Source: JAIEPT01 sp038217425
Lineage (GTDB): Bacteria; Planctomycetota; Planctomycetia; Gemmatales; Gemmataceae
Assembly: GCA_038217425.1 (NCBI GenBank)
Contig: JBBQPM010000015.1
Location: 1-60,866, forward strand
DNA length: 60,866 nucleotides
Direction of reading: 5' to 3'
Notes under the pieces: generated by a model
Database searches by the model: none
What the model was told of the DNA's origin: nothing
Seen by the model: only the letters and a program-made list of their open reading frames with translations
Shown: positions 10,702 through 18,253 of the stretch, one piece after another
Position numbering within the stretch: position 1 is the stretch's first letter
Layout of the letters: each line of letters begins with the position of its first letter
Translations under genes and position numbers: made by a program

Positions 10702-12633
10702 TCAGTTCTTGTTCCAGGCCAGATTCGGTCTGTCCCAAAGGATGCGGGCGGCGTAGACGCGGGCCTCGGCGCCCCACTTGTTCTCGATCGGAATCACGGG
10801 CTCGGCCGGGGGACGCTGCATCCATTCCGTTTCCACGACCCAGGTCTCATTCTCGCTGACGTTGCAGATGCCGAAGTTGCCGTAGCGGGCGCCCTTCTCG
10901 GGAATCAGAATCCGCTCAGTGGCGCGCTTGACCTGTAGCTTCTCCGTATCGACCTCGGCCATGAACAGCGGCGCGCGATGGCGGAAGATATGATCGTTGT
11001 TCGCACCCTCGCGAGTGTAGACGAGATAAAGCGCGTCGGAGTGGGTCACCCAGTGGGCTTGCGTGTTGTAAGTCCCCAGGTCCGTGCCGTCGTCCCAGGT
11101 CCACTTCTTGAGGTCGCCGTAGCGGAGCCCGTCCTTGCTGACGGCGACGTAGCCCGCGTCTTCCTCGCGCAGCGTCAGGTAATACATCCCCTTGAAGAAG
11201 GCGAGCGAAGGTTCCGGCAGGCCCCGTTTGAAATCGCGGCGGAGCGTGTCGCCGATCTCCAGGACTTTGAGCTTGGCGCCGTCGAAGCCGCAACGCAGCA
11301 CGGTCGACCCGGCAAATTTCGAGCCCGTCGCGCGATGATAGACAGGGAGCAAGATCGTGCCGTCGGCGAGATCGACGCGCTGACAGCAACCGGCGCCGCA
11401 CGCCTGTCCCAACTTCCCCTCGGGGAGTTCGAGCGTCGTCCACGGCGCCCAGGTCCCTTTCTCCGCGTCATAGACGGAGTAGGTGGGTTCAATCATGCGA
11501 TGGATCACCGGTCCCTTGTCATCGACGTAAGCTACGGTGTGGCCCGTGCCGAGCAGCTTGCCCGACTTGGCATGCCACTTGGGCCAAAAGTCGCCGCACG
11601 CCAGTTCGACCGGCTTGCCGTCGAGCATGCCGCCGGGCCGTCTGCCCAGCGTCTCGAGATGTTTGATGGGCCCGGTCCAGGTCTTGCCCAGATCGTCGCT
11701 GCGCATCTCATGAAGTTCGTAGTAGACGTCACTGCCGGTGAGAAGCAGCGGGCTCATGGTGACGACGATACGCGGATCCCCGGCGCCCTGCGGCACGATG
11801 CCGGCGCGAGCCTGGGTGTAACATTTCTTGCCGTCGTACGGTTTGCCGTCCAGCCCCTTCGTGATGGTGTCGAGTTGGACGCGGTACGGGGGACGCTGCT
11901 GGGCGAAGACCCATTCCCACAGCGCCTCGGTGGCGTACGCTTCGCCCCAGACGCCATGGCCCAGGTTCGGATACTCGGTGTATTTGGGCTTGGCTCCGAG
12001 CTTTCGCAGCGCCTCGATGACGTCGCGCGAGCCGCTCACGGGGACGGCGTTATCCTTGGCGCCATGAAACGCCCAGATCGGGACGTGTATCATCTTCTTG
12101 GCGTCGGCCGGGTTCCACAGCCCGCAGACCGGGACCGCGGCGGCGAAGGTTTGCGGATGCGCCGCGATCAGCCCCCACGTCCCCACGCCCCCCATCGACT
12201 GACCCGTCACGTAGATGCGGGTCGGATCGACCGCGTGTTTGCGGACGACATCTCCCAATGCCTCCATCAATTCAGCCTCGACCGCGCGACCTTTGCCGCC
12301 GCGAAACTCGGCTTTGACCCAGCGATTCCCCTTGCCGTCGCACGCCGGCGCCAGGAGAAAGCAGGGGCGCTTCTTCTGCTGCTCCGCATCGGCGAGCACC
12401 GCGGCGGCGTACGTACCGCCCCCCGCGCCATGTAGACAAAGGACGAGAGGCAGACGCGCGTTCGCCGGCACTTCCTTCGGCACGAAGAGGCTGTACCGCA
12501 GCGTCTCGCCGTTCGAGGCCTTGTAGGAGTGCGCCTGGAACGACGCCGGCGCACTGCCCGGCAGACGATCCTGGGCGTGGAGCAACGCCGAGATTTGCAG
12601 GAGCAAACAAGCGGCCATCAGCGAACGGCACAT
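10702..12633 (-). CDS. Secreted alpha/beta-hydrolase (PHB-depolymerase/esterase type) fused to a sialidase-like propeller
   Basis: The start is the ATG at 12633, which follows AAGGAG by 7 bases; an in-frame ATG at 12669 lacks such a site. The resulting protein of about 643 residues begins with a signal peptide (MCRSLMAACLLLQISALLHA). The N-terminal half is an alpha/beta hydrolase of the LpqC/poly(3-hydroxybutyrate) depolymerase type: LPLVLCLHGAGGGTY forms the oxyanion region, GQSMGGVGTW carries the nucleophile Ser, and a His lies in YPNLGHGVW. The C-terminal half has BNR-like repeats (RSDDLGKTWTGPIKH, VSKDGLRYGD) typical of exo-sialidase-like propellers. The likely role is periplasmic or extracellular hydrolysis of an ester-bearing polymer; the substrate is unknown. 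It is convergent with queC. Confidence 0.8.
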   Translation of the reverse strand: MCRSLMAACLLLQISALLHAQDRLPGSAPASFQAHSYKASNGETLRYSLFVPKEVPANARLPLVLCLHGAGGGTYAAAVLADAEQQKKRPCFLLAPACDGKGNRWVKAEFRGGKGRAVEAELMEALGDVVRKHAVDPTRIYVTGQSMGGVGTWGLIAAHPQTFAAAVPVCGLWNPADAKKMIHVPIWAFHGAKDNAVPVSGSRDVIEALRKLGAKPKYTEYPNLGHGVWGEAYATEALWEWVFAQQRPPYRVQLDTITKGLDGKPYDGKKCYTQARAGIVPQGAGDPRIVVTMSPLLLTGSDVYYELHEMRSDDLGKTWTGPIKHLETLGRRPGGMLDGKPVELACGDFWPKWHAKSGKLLGTGHTVAYVDDKGPVIHRMIEPTYSVYDAEKGTWAPWTTLELPEGKLGQACGAGCCQRVDLADGTILLPVYHRATGSKFAGSTVLRCGFDGAKLKVLEIGDTLRRDFKRGLPEPSLAFFKGMYYLTLREEDAGYVAVSKDGLRYGDLKKWTWDDGTDLGTYNTQAHWVTHSDALYLVYTREGANNDHIFRHRAPLFMAEVDTEKLQVKRATERILIPEKGARYGNFGICNVSENETWVVETEWMQRPPAEPVIPIENKWGAEARVYAARILWDRPNLAWNKN

Positions 12634-12672
12634 AACGGTTCTCCTTAAGACGGAAGGAGCCAAACGCATGGC

Positions 12673-12765
12673 TTACCGCCCTTTCTGGAAGATCAGGTAT
12701 TGAAGCATGGCGACGAAGAAGCCCGCGGAAAACCCGACGAGCAACTTGAGGATAGCGCGGCTCAC
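12673..12765 (-). CDS. Very small single-span membrane peptide, translationally coupled
   Basis: A 30-codon frame starting with GTG at 12765 and overlapping the stop of the preceding gene as GTGA. The product is almost all one hydrophobic helix (LLVGFSAGFFVAMLQYLIF) with a basic residue near each end. The overlap and clean membrane-span composition argue for a real gene, but there is no family to anchor it. It lies between the putative HTH gene upstream and the esterase fusion, whose start at 12633 follows 39 bases later, so the three may be cotranscribed. Confidence 0.45.
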   Translation of the reverse strand: MSRAILKLLVGFSAGFFVAMLQYLIFQKGR

Positions 12766-13088
12766 TTCTTGCTCCTTTTGAGAGTGACCAGACTGCGCCG
12801 CTCCGCGATGATGGCAGGACAGTAGATTCGATGGAGGGAGTAGCGGTCCACTCCGAGCTTCTTGAGGGCGTGGCGGCGATGGCAGGTTCCGGCCTTGGTC
12901 GCCGTGACCCCGGCCATCATCTTTTCGACGGTTTCCAGTTCCTTCGGAGTGAGGGATGCCATACCAGCGGCGGCGACCTCCCAGGGCATCCATTCGGGAA
13001 AGGCGTAGAGCTTCGTGGTCTGGCGTTCGATCCAGAAGACGCAAAATCCGAGCTGAATACCTATTGGCGAGCGGGGGACGTTAGTCAC
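12762..13088 (-). CDS. Small protein with a LuxR-HTH-like segment, uncharacterised
   Basis: A 108-residue frame starting at a GTG at 13088. Residues about 45-80 read ASLTPKELETVEKMMAGVTA then LKKLGVDRYSLHRI, which recalls the LTPRE...G...KLGV pattern of LuxR/FixJ helix-turn-helix domains, though about a dozen residues between the two halves are missing. It is Lys/Arg-rich at the C terminus, as DNA- or RNA-binding proteins often are. The start codon lies inside the left arm of an inverted repeat (13066-13095), so the first 8-9 residues may be repeat-derived, and a later start such as the Met before ASLTPKEL is possible. I cannot assign a function. Confidence 0.5.
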   Translation of the reverse strand: MTNVPRSPIGIQLGFCVFWIERQTTKLYAFPEWMPWEVAAAGMASLTPKELETVEKMMAGVTATKAGTCHRRHALKKLGVDRYSLHRIYCPAIIAERRSLVTLKRSKK

Positions 13089-13175
13089 CCGGTACGTCGT
13101 CCACGACCAAAACGGTAAATATATGCGATTTTGCAGGTGCGTGAAGTACCGGGGGACTCACGTCCCCCGCTCGCC
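13066..13175. repeat. Inverted repeat, family C (about 30-bp arms)
   Basis: Arms at 13066-13095 and 13146-13175 are reverse complements with 28 of 30 positions matching, separated by 50 bases. The arm core reads GCGAGCGGGGGACGT. A related single copy is at 47023-47055. The element spans the 5' end of the small HTH-like gene and the space before the M42 peptidase stop. It resembles a non-autonomous palindromic intergenic element; mobility is inferred only from the second copy. Confidence 0.7.
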
Positions 13176-13185
13176 CGAGTCGCTC

Positions 13186-14244
13186 TCATGGGATCCAATT
13201 CGCATCGCTCGGCACGTTCAGGCAAAACTCCGCGAGCAATCGGGCGGCGCGGTCCAGATCTTCCAGACTCACCACCTCCACCGGGCTGTGCATGTAACGA
13301 TTAGGAATGCCGATGAGCCCCGCGGCCACGCCCTCGCGCGTGAGCTGGATGGCGTTCGCGTCGGTACCGGTCGCGCGCGGCACGCCGCGAACCTGCACCG
13401 GGATCTCGTTACGCTTGGCGGCATCTACAATGCGGTCGTGGACGTGCGGATTGATGTTGGGACCGCGAAACGCCACCGGGCCGTTCGAGAGCTTCGTGTC
13501 GCCCACTTGCTTCTTGTCCTGGCCCGGCGTGTCGGTCGCATGGCACACATCGACCGCGATGCCGACCGTCGGGTGAATGCCGTAAGCACTCGTCGTGGCG
13601 CCGCGCAGGCCGATCTCTTCCTGCACCGTCGAGACGCAAAAGATCGCGGCTTGCAGCGGCCGATTGTTCATGAGCCGAAGCGCCTCCATCACCACCCACA
13701 CGCCGACCTTGTCGTCCAGGCCTGGCGACGTGAACAGACCGTTGCGCAGCTCCCGGCAACCGAGATCGACCGTGAGCGGATCGCCCGGCGTGATCAACTC
13801 CTCGACTTCCTTGCGATCCTTGGCGCCGATGTCGACCCAGATATCGGGGAAGTCCGGAACCTTCTTGCGTTCGTCGGCGGTGAGCAAGTGCGGCGCCTTG
13901 CGCGAAACGACCGCGTTGATCGGACCGCCCTTGGCCCACACCACGAGGTTTTGGCCCAGCAAAATCTGCATGTCCCAGCCGCCGATCGGCTGCACGTAGA
14001 GAAAGCCCGAATCGTCGATGTGCTCGACCATCAGGCCGAGCTGATCGCAATGCCCCGCGAGCATGATGCGCGGGAAACCGCCGGGATTGAGGGCGGCGAT
14101 GACGTTGCCGTGTCGATCGGTCTCGATGCTGTGGGCGAGCGGCCCCGCCCAGCTGCGCACCACATCCTGAATCGGACGCTCGAAACCTGACGGGCTCGGC
14201 GTGAGGAGGAGGTTTTTCAAAAACGTAAACGACGCATCTTGCAT
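13186..14244 (-). CDS. M42 family metallo-aminopeptidase (glutamyl aminopeptidase/FrvX type)
   Basis: A 352-residue cytoplasmic peptidase predicted to trim N-terminal residues from peptides as a large homo-oligomer with a two-metal site. Visible ligands and catalytic residues fit the family: LAGHCDQLGLMV (His and Asp), SPGLDDKVGVWV (bridging Asp), VQEEIGLRGA (general base Glu and ligand Glu), VDVCHATDTPG (Asp) and a late His in NINPHVHDRIVDAA. Length matches the usual 340-360 residues. It is divergently arranged with argJ, with 69 bases between the two starts. The stop lies 10 bases beyond the right arm of repeat C. Substrate preference cannot be read from the sequence. Confidence 0.92.
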   Translation of the reverse strand: MQDASFTFLKNLLLTPSPSGFERPIQDVVRSWAGPLAHSIETDRHGNVIAALNPGGFPRIMLAGHCDQLGLMVEHIDDSGFLYVQPIGGWDMQILLGQNLVVWAKGGPINAVVSRKAPHLLTADERKKVPDFPDIWVDIGAKDRKEVEELITPGDPLTVDLGCRELRNGLFTSPGLDDKVGVWVVMEALRLMNNRPLQAAIFCVSTVQEEIGLRGATTSAYGIHPTVGIAVDVCHATDTPGQDKKQVGDTKLSNGPVAFRGPNINPHVHDRIVDAAKRNEIPVQVRGVPRATGTDANAIQLTREGVAAGLIGIPNRYMHSPVEVVSLEDLDRAARLLAEFCLNVPSDANWIP

Positions 14245-14301
14245 GGCGGGCCCTCTTCAAGTTTTCACGAGACCATTGTATGGCCGAGCCCCAGCGAGCC
14301 A

Positions 14302-14307
14302 TATACT
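14302..14307 (+). promoter_or_regulatory. Candidate -10 element of argJ (leaderless start)
   Basis: TATACT lies 6 bases before the argJ ATG at 14314, so transcription would begin at or next to the start codon. No Shine-Dalgarno sequence is present (the bases before the ATG are GTCCCC). A TTG hexamer at 14276 is 20 bases upstream, wider than ideal. Confidence 0.35.
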
Positions 14308-14313
14308 GTCCCC

Positions 14314-15504
14314 ATGAATAACTGGCATCTGGCAACTGGCTATCGTTTCGCGGGCGTCCACTGCGGCATCAGGCCCGACCCCAACCGACTGGATCTCGCA
14401 CTCGTGACGAGCGATTGGCCCGCGCGTGCGGCCGGCGTCTTCACCCAGAACCGCGTCTGCGCCGCGCCCGTGCGCGTCTGCCGGGAACGCTTGCCGAGCG
14501 AGTCGGTACGCGGCCTCGTCATCTGTTCCGGCAACGCCAACGCTTGCACCGGCAAGCAAGGCATGAACGACGCCCGCCGCATGACGGCGCGCCTCGCGCA
14601 AAATCTCGGCTGCGCCGCGGAAGAGGTGCTCGTCGCTTCGACCGGCGTCATCGGTCGGCTTTTGCCGATGGACAAGATCGAGCCGGGGATCGACCTGGCC
14701 ATGTCGCACCTCGAAGCGAGCGAGGCCGCATTCACGAAAACCAACCAGGCGATCCTGACCACCGACACCGTGATGAAGGTCCGCACCCGTCGCCTGACGC
14801 TCGCGGGCCAGGAGATCACGCTCACGGGTTTCGCGAAGGGGGCCGCGATGATCGGGCCCAACATGGCGACCATGCTCGCGTTCGTGCTGACCGATGCGAA
14901 CGTCGCAGGGACCGACCTGGCGAAACTCGCCCCGTTGGCGGCGCAGCGCAGCTTCAACTGCGTCTCGGTCGAAGGGCACACCAGCACCAACGACACGCTC
15001 TTGTTCCTGGCAAACGGCGCCGGGCCCCAACTCACGGGCGCGGATCTCGAGGCGTGGAGCACCGCCGCGACCGAAGTCTGCGCCGAGTTGGCGCGGGCGA
15101 TCGCCAGCGACGCGGAAGGCGCCGACCATGTGATCACTCTCGAAGTTGTCGGTCTGCGCACCGAAGCGGAGGCGCACAAGATCGCCAAGGCGGTCGCGGA
15201 TAGCGCCCTCGTAAAGACGGCGATCTTCGGCGGCGATCCGAACTGGGGCCGAATCGTCTCGGCGGCGGGATATGCGGGCGTGGAGTTCGAGGAACGCGAT
15301 CTATCGCTATGGCTCGGCGACTATTTGCTGTACGACCGCGGTCGGCCGTTGCCGTTCAACGCGGCGGAAGTGTCGGCGTTCATCAAGCAAAACCGCGAAT
15401 TGACCATGCGGCTCGTCTTCACGCTGGGCGAGGCGCACTGCACGTTCTACACGTGCGATCTTACGTATGAATATGTAAGACTGAATGCGGACTACACGAC
15501 TTGA
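14314..15504 (+). CDS. argJ: Bifunctional glutamate N-acetyltransferase/ornithine acetyltransferase
   Basis: A 396-residue protein of arginine biosynthesis that transfers acetyl from N-acetylornithine to glutamate, and in bifunctional forms also uses acetyl-CoA. The self-cleavage region is visible as GFAKGAAMIGPNMATM, where the Thr of MATM becomes the N-terminal nucleophile of the beta chain. The conserved EGHTSTNDT segment and GGDPNWGRI near the C terminus also match ArgJ. I chose the ATG at 14314 because homology begins at NNWHLATGYRFAGVHCGI; a frame extension back to 14239 overlaps the divergent peptidase gene. Whether it is mono- or bifunctional cannot be judged by eye. Confidence 0.95.
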   Translation: MNNWHLATGYRFAGVHCGIRPDPNRLDLALVTSDWPARAAGVFTQNRVCAAPVRVCRERLPSESVRGLVICSGNANACTGKQGMNDARRMTARLAQNLGCAAEEVLVASTGVIGRLLPMDKIEPGIDLAMSHLEASEAAFTKTNQAILTTDTVMKVRTRRLTLAGQEITLTGFAKGAAMIGPNMATMLAFVLTDANVAGTDLAKLAPLAAQRSFNCVSVEGHTSTNDTLLFLANGAGPQLTGADLEAWSTAATEVCAELARAIASDAEGADHVITLEVVGLRTEAEAHKIAKAVADSALVKTAIFGGDPNWGRIVSAAGYAGVEFEERDLSLWLGDYLLYDRGRPLPFNAAEVSAFIKQNRELTMRLVFTLGEAHCTFYTCDLTYEYVRLNADYTT

Positions 15505-15512
15505 ACCAATCG

Positions 15513-16025
15513 TCACTGCACCGAAAGGTTGTCGATGAGCACGCGATCCCTTCCGGATCCTATGCACACAAGCAGCGTGAATCCAATTACGAAGACGAGC
15601 CAGAAAATCGCGAACGTCAGAATCGTTTGAATCGAGCGATTGATACCGAAGGACAAGCACGATTCCGAGGGATTCGCGGGATCATAGCGCACGCGGACGG
15701 CTTTCGCCTCCTTCAATTTCTGGTGGATCTCGTCATGCGATTTACGGCTGCCGCTGCCGGCGTATCCGAAAGCGAGGCGCGATCCTTCATAATTGACGCC
15801 GTCGACCGCGTACTGATATAAGACTTTGACTTCGTACGTGACGCCCTCGCTGTCGGAATTTTCGTGAACCGAAAGTTGAGCAATGTTCGCGGAGACGGTG
15901 GGCCAGTTGGCTGCTTGCGTGGATCGCCAAGCGCTCCACGCGCCGTACCCGAGCAGGCCGAAGCCGACGAGGTAAAAGACGCTGATGAAGAGCGCAAAGC
16001 AACCCATGCCCATGTCGGTTTTCAC
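15513..16025 (-). CDS. DUF3592 membrane protein
   Basis: A 170-residue protein with an N-terminal membrane helix (GCFALFISVFYLVGFGLLGY), a central extracytoplasmic domain and a C-terminal helix (ILTFAIFWLVFVIGFTLLVC). The central part has the DUF3592 pattern: TWPTV-like NWPTVSANI, YQYAVDGVNYEGSRLAFG and VRVRYDPANPSESCL. Function of the family is unknown. The gene starts 18 bases after the stop of the endonuclease III-like gene on the same strand, so it is probably the last gene of the nusA operon, and it is convergent with argJ with 8 bases between stops. Confidence 0.8.
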   Translation of the reverse strand: MKTDMGMGCFALFISVFYLVGFGLLGYGAWSAWRSTQAANWPTVSANIAQLSVHENSDSEGVTYEVKVLYQYAVDGVNYEGSRLAFGYAGSGSRKSHDEIHQKLKEAKAVRVRYDPANPSESCLSFGINRSIQTILTFAIFWLVFVIGFTLLVCIGSGRDRVLIDNLSVQ

Positions 16026-16043
16026 TCCGTGCCCCCCAGTGGC

Positions 16044-16748
16044 TTACCGCGGCTTCTTCAGAGCCGGGCGTTTGCTCTCCAGGCCGGTCGGGCAGGCGGT
16101 GCGGGCGGTGCATTCCGGGCAGGTCGGCTCTTTTTCGCCGCAGGTGCGCAGGGCGATTTCGCTGATGGCGTCCACGAACAGGCTCCCCTTGGCCTTGGGG
16201 ATCTGATGTTCCAGCGAGGCGCGGATCGTTTCGAGGTCGATCTGCTCGTCGTCGATGATCTGCAGGCGGCGCAGCGTCCGCAGGCTCGGCGAATCGATCG
16301 GAATCGCGTGGCCCCCCAGTCGGGACTGCGTCACCCAGGCCACGGTGTAGTCGTTAGCGGCGGTGTAGCGCGACAGCGTCTTGGCGGCCTGCTTCATGCC
16401 CTTCTTTTCGATTGAATCCAGATCGAACGAGAACGTCGTCTCGAAGACCTCTTGCAGGAACTCGATGATGCGTTGACTGCGAGTGAGCGGATCGTTCACG
16501 AAAGGATCGATGACGTCGCACAGCTCTTGCGGAGCGCTGACGCGGACTTCGTTCCAGTCGAAGAAATTCTTGCGAAGCATCTCATACGCCTGATCGGCCG
16601 CATCGCGCGAGGCGCCTTCGCGGAGGACGGCGTAGATGAACTCTTCGAGAATGGGACGGGCGGCGGGTTCCTCCCCGGCGATCTTGGCGATCTTGCCGTG
16701 GGAGGTGAGAATGTGCGTGACGATGCGTTGCTTGCTCGCGGTAGCCAT
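16044..16748 (-). CDS. Endonuclease III-like HhH-GPD protein with an iron-sulfur loop
   Basis: A 234-residue protein. Cys203, Cys210, Cys213 and Cys219 form C-x6-C-x2-C-x5-C, exactly the [4Fe-4S] loop spacing of endonuclease III and MutY. The Asp in HAIPIDSPSLRTL aligns with the catalytic Asp of the HhH-GPD fold (VDTHV in E. coli Nth). The hairpin that normally reads LPGVGRKTA is instead LSRYTAANDYTVAWV, lacking the glycines and the catalytic Lys. It may therefore be a monofunctional glycosylase or a DNA-structure protein rather than a true Nth. The start follows AAGGGAAACATC. It lies 35 bases after rbfA on the same strand. Confidence 0.75.
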   Translation of the reverse strand: MATASKQRIVTHILTSHGKIAKIAGEEPAARPILEEFIYAVLREGASRDAADQAYEMLRKNFFDWNEVRVSAPQELCDVIDPFVNDPLTRSQRIIEFLQEVFETTFSFDLDSIEKKGMKQAAKTLSRYTAANDYTVAWVTQSRLGGHAIPIDSPSLRTLRRLQIIDDEQIDLETIRASLEHQIPKAKGSLFVDAISEIALRTCGEKEPTCPECTARTACPTGLESKRPALKKPR

Positions 16749-16783
16749 GATGTTTCCCTTCGCTCAGAAGAAAGAATCCTGTT

Positions 16784-17209
16784 TCAAGACAAACCGGGTT
16801 CGGTTTGCTCTTCCTCCGATGCAGGTTCGACCGACTCGTCCAAGGGCGCTTCCGCCGCGGGCGCGGAGAGAGCCAGTGCTTCGTTGATTAGTCTAGAGAC
16901 TTCTATACTTTTTTTCACGCCTTCGTCCAAGACGAATTTCAGGATGGGCGTAAAACGCGTCTTCAGACGCGAACCGAGTTGCCGCTGCACGAACCCCGTC
17001 GAATGACGCAGTCCATGCATGCACAGATCCTGTTCCTTCTGCGTCCCCATGATGGAAACGAAGACCTTGGCATGCTGCAGATCGGCGGCGATTTCGGCGC
17101 GCGTAACCGTAACCCCTTTGATACGGGGGTCTTGCAGATCAAACAGAATGGTTTCGGCCGCGACTTCGCGGATGACTTCGGAGATGCGGGCGACGCGATG
17201 AGTTTTCAT
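16784..17209 (-). CDS. rbfA: Ribosome-binding factor A
   Basis: A 141-residue protein that assists late maturation of the 30S subunit near the 5' end of 16S rRNA. It shows the RbfA pattern RVARISEVIREVAAETILFD, DPRIKGVTVTRAEIAADLQH, KVFVSI and LRHSTGFVQRQLGSRLKTRF, which places the KH-like fold at residues 1-110. The C terminus is an acidic Ala/Glu-rich tail. Its ATG overlaps the stop of the DUF503 gene as ATGA, so the two are translationally coupled, matching the usual infB-ylxP-rbfA order. Confidence 0.93.
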   Translation of the reverse strand: MKTHRVARISEVIREVAAETILFDLQDPRIKGVTVTRAEIAADLQHAKVFVSIMGTQKEQDLCMHGLRHSTGFVQRQLGSRLKTRFTPILKFVLDEGVKKSIEVSRLINEALALSAPAAEAPLDESVEPASEEEQTEPGLS

Positions 17210-17493
17210 ATCGATACCTCGTCCATTTCATGATCGACGAACTCGGCGATCGGATGCACCCGAAGCGCCTCGACGACCTGGGAGAGCGCCTGCTTGAGAT
17301 GGTGCGACTCGTTGCTGACCATGGCGATGCCGAGCACCGCCGACTGTCTGGCATCCTGATCTTCGATCTCGGCGACCGAGACGTTGAAGCTATTTCGCAG
17401 TTTGTCCTTGATGCTGAGGACGACCTGCCGTTTGTCCTTGAGCGACCGGGCCTGGCGGAGGATCAGGCGTACGCGTAAAGTTCCGATGATCAT
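17206..17493 (-). CDS. ylxP: DUF503 protein (YlxP family)
   Basis: A 95-residue protein of the small cytoplasmic family found between infB and rbfA in many bacteria. The typical start is clear: MIIGTLRVRLILRQARSLKD followed by KRQVVLSIKDKLRNSFNVSV. The family is thought to act in ribosome assembly or translation, but its activity is not established here. It overlaps both neighbours by ATGA: its start overlaps the stop of the upstream unknown gene, and its stop overlaps the rbfA start. Confidence 0.9.
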   Translation of the reverse strand: MIIGTLRVRLILRQARSLKDKRQVVLSIKDKLRNSFNVSVAEIEDQDARQSAVLGIAMVSNESHHLKQALSQVVEALRVHPIAEFVDHEMDEVSI

Positions 17494-17855
17494 GTCAAAA
17501 ACTGGAAGACTTTGGAAAGTAGTTTTCTCATGTCGCGGTCGTCCAGTGGGCTTACTCCAGCTCTAATTTCCGCGTGACCGGGATCTTCGTCGATTGGCAC
17601 GGCAACCACTTCCAGACCCACGGATCGAAGTTCGGATACTTTCGCAAATGCGATTCGGGAACCTTTCTCTGGATTACCTAACCGAGCCATGAACTGATCG
17701 GGGGCCGTCAGCGATTGTCGCGACACGGAAAGCCCGATTTCGTTTCCTCGCAAATAGAAGTTGCCGCTAGTGATTCGGGGACCAGGCGCTTGCCAATAAG
17801 TACCTCCAGGAATGTGGCGAAGGACGATCTCGTCATCGGCGACGGGCGAATTCAT
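17490..17855 (-). CDS. Uncharacterised protein, second gene of a pair inserted between infB and ylxP
   Basis: A 121-residue, probably cytoplasmic, mixed alpha/beta protein. Recognisable stretches are EIVLRHIPGGTYW, ITSGNFYLRGNEIGLSVSRQ and LRSVGLEVVAVPIDEDPGHA; I do not recognise a named domain. It starts 12 bases after the stop of the 123-residue gene upstream and its stop overlaps the ylxP start as ATGA, so translation is coupled into the ribosome-factor operon. Two adjacent small genes of this kind suggest a functional pair, possibly toxin-antitoxin or chaperone-client, but that is only inference from layout. Confidence 0.75.
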   Translation of the reverse strand: MNSPVADDEIVLRHIPGGTYWQAPGPRITSGNFYLRGNEIGLSVSRQSLTAPDQFMARLGNPEKGSRIAFAKVSELRSVGLEVVAVPIDEDPGHAEIRAGVSPLDDRDMRKLLSKVFQFLT

Positions 17856-17867
17856 CCGTAGCTCGAC

Positions 17868-18239
17868 TCAGGCTGCAACGGAGCACCGAATATCGTGTAG
17901 CAGACCGATCGCGATGGAATCCTTGACGAGCGAAAACTCTTTGGACTTTATCTCCTTGGTCAACTTATTCATCTGAAGGAACCCAATGATTCCATTAGGT
18001 TCGATGGCGAGTTCGAATTCGAGTTCGCGGCTTTCCCATTCGAGTAAAACGCCTCCGTTTCTCGTGGGATTGACGAACAACCACTTCTCAGGATCAGCGG
18101 GCTTACGAAAGGCCAGTAATACCTCCGCAAATTCCGCCGCCAGTTGCACGGTGTGTGCATCGGGCGTATCGGCTCCGTAGCCGTCCCAGTTGAAGGGAAG
18201 CTTACATAAGAGCGAAAGCTGTTGAAGCGGATGAGCCAC
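17868..18239 (-). CDS. Uncharacterised protein with an FNWDGYGA motif, first gene of the inserted pair
   Basis: I place the start at the GTG at 18239, 14 bases after the infB stop and preceded by GAGGG, which gives 123 residues. A longer frame would run into infB. The sequence has a conserved-looking core, LPFNWDGYGADTPD, then an Ala-rich helix and strands WLFVNPTRNGGVLLEWES and LEFELAIEPNGIIGF. I recall similar small proteins as conserved unknowns but cannot name a family. The tight spacing to infB and to the next gene implies cotranscription with translation factors. Confidence 0.72.
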   Translation of the reverse strand: MAHPLQQLSLLCKLPFNWDGYGADTPDAHTVQLAAEFAEVLLAFRKPADPEKWLFVNPTRNGGVLLEWESRELEFELAIEPNGIIGFLQMNKLTKEIKSKEFSLVKDSIAIGLLHDIRCSVAA

Positions 18240-18253
18240 TTGAATCCCTCGCC

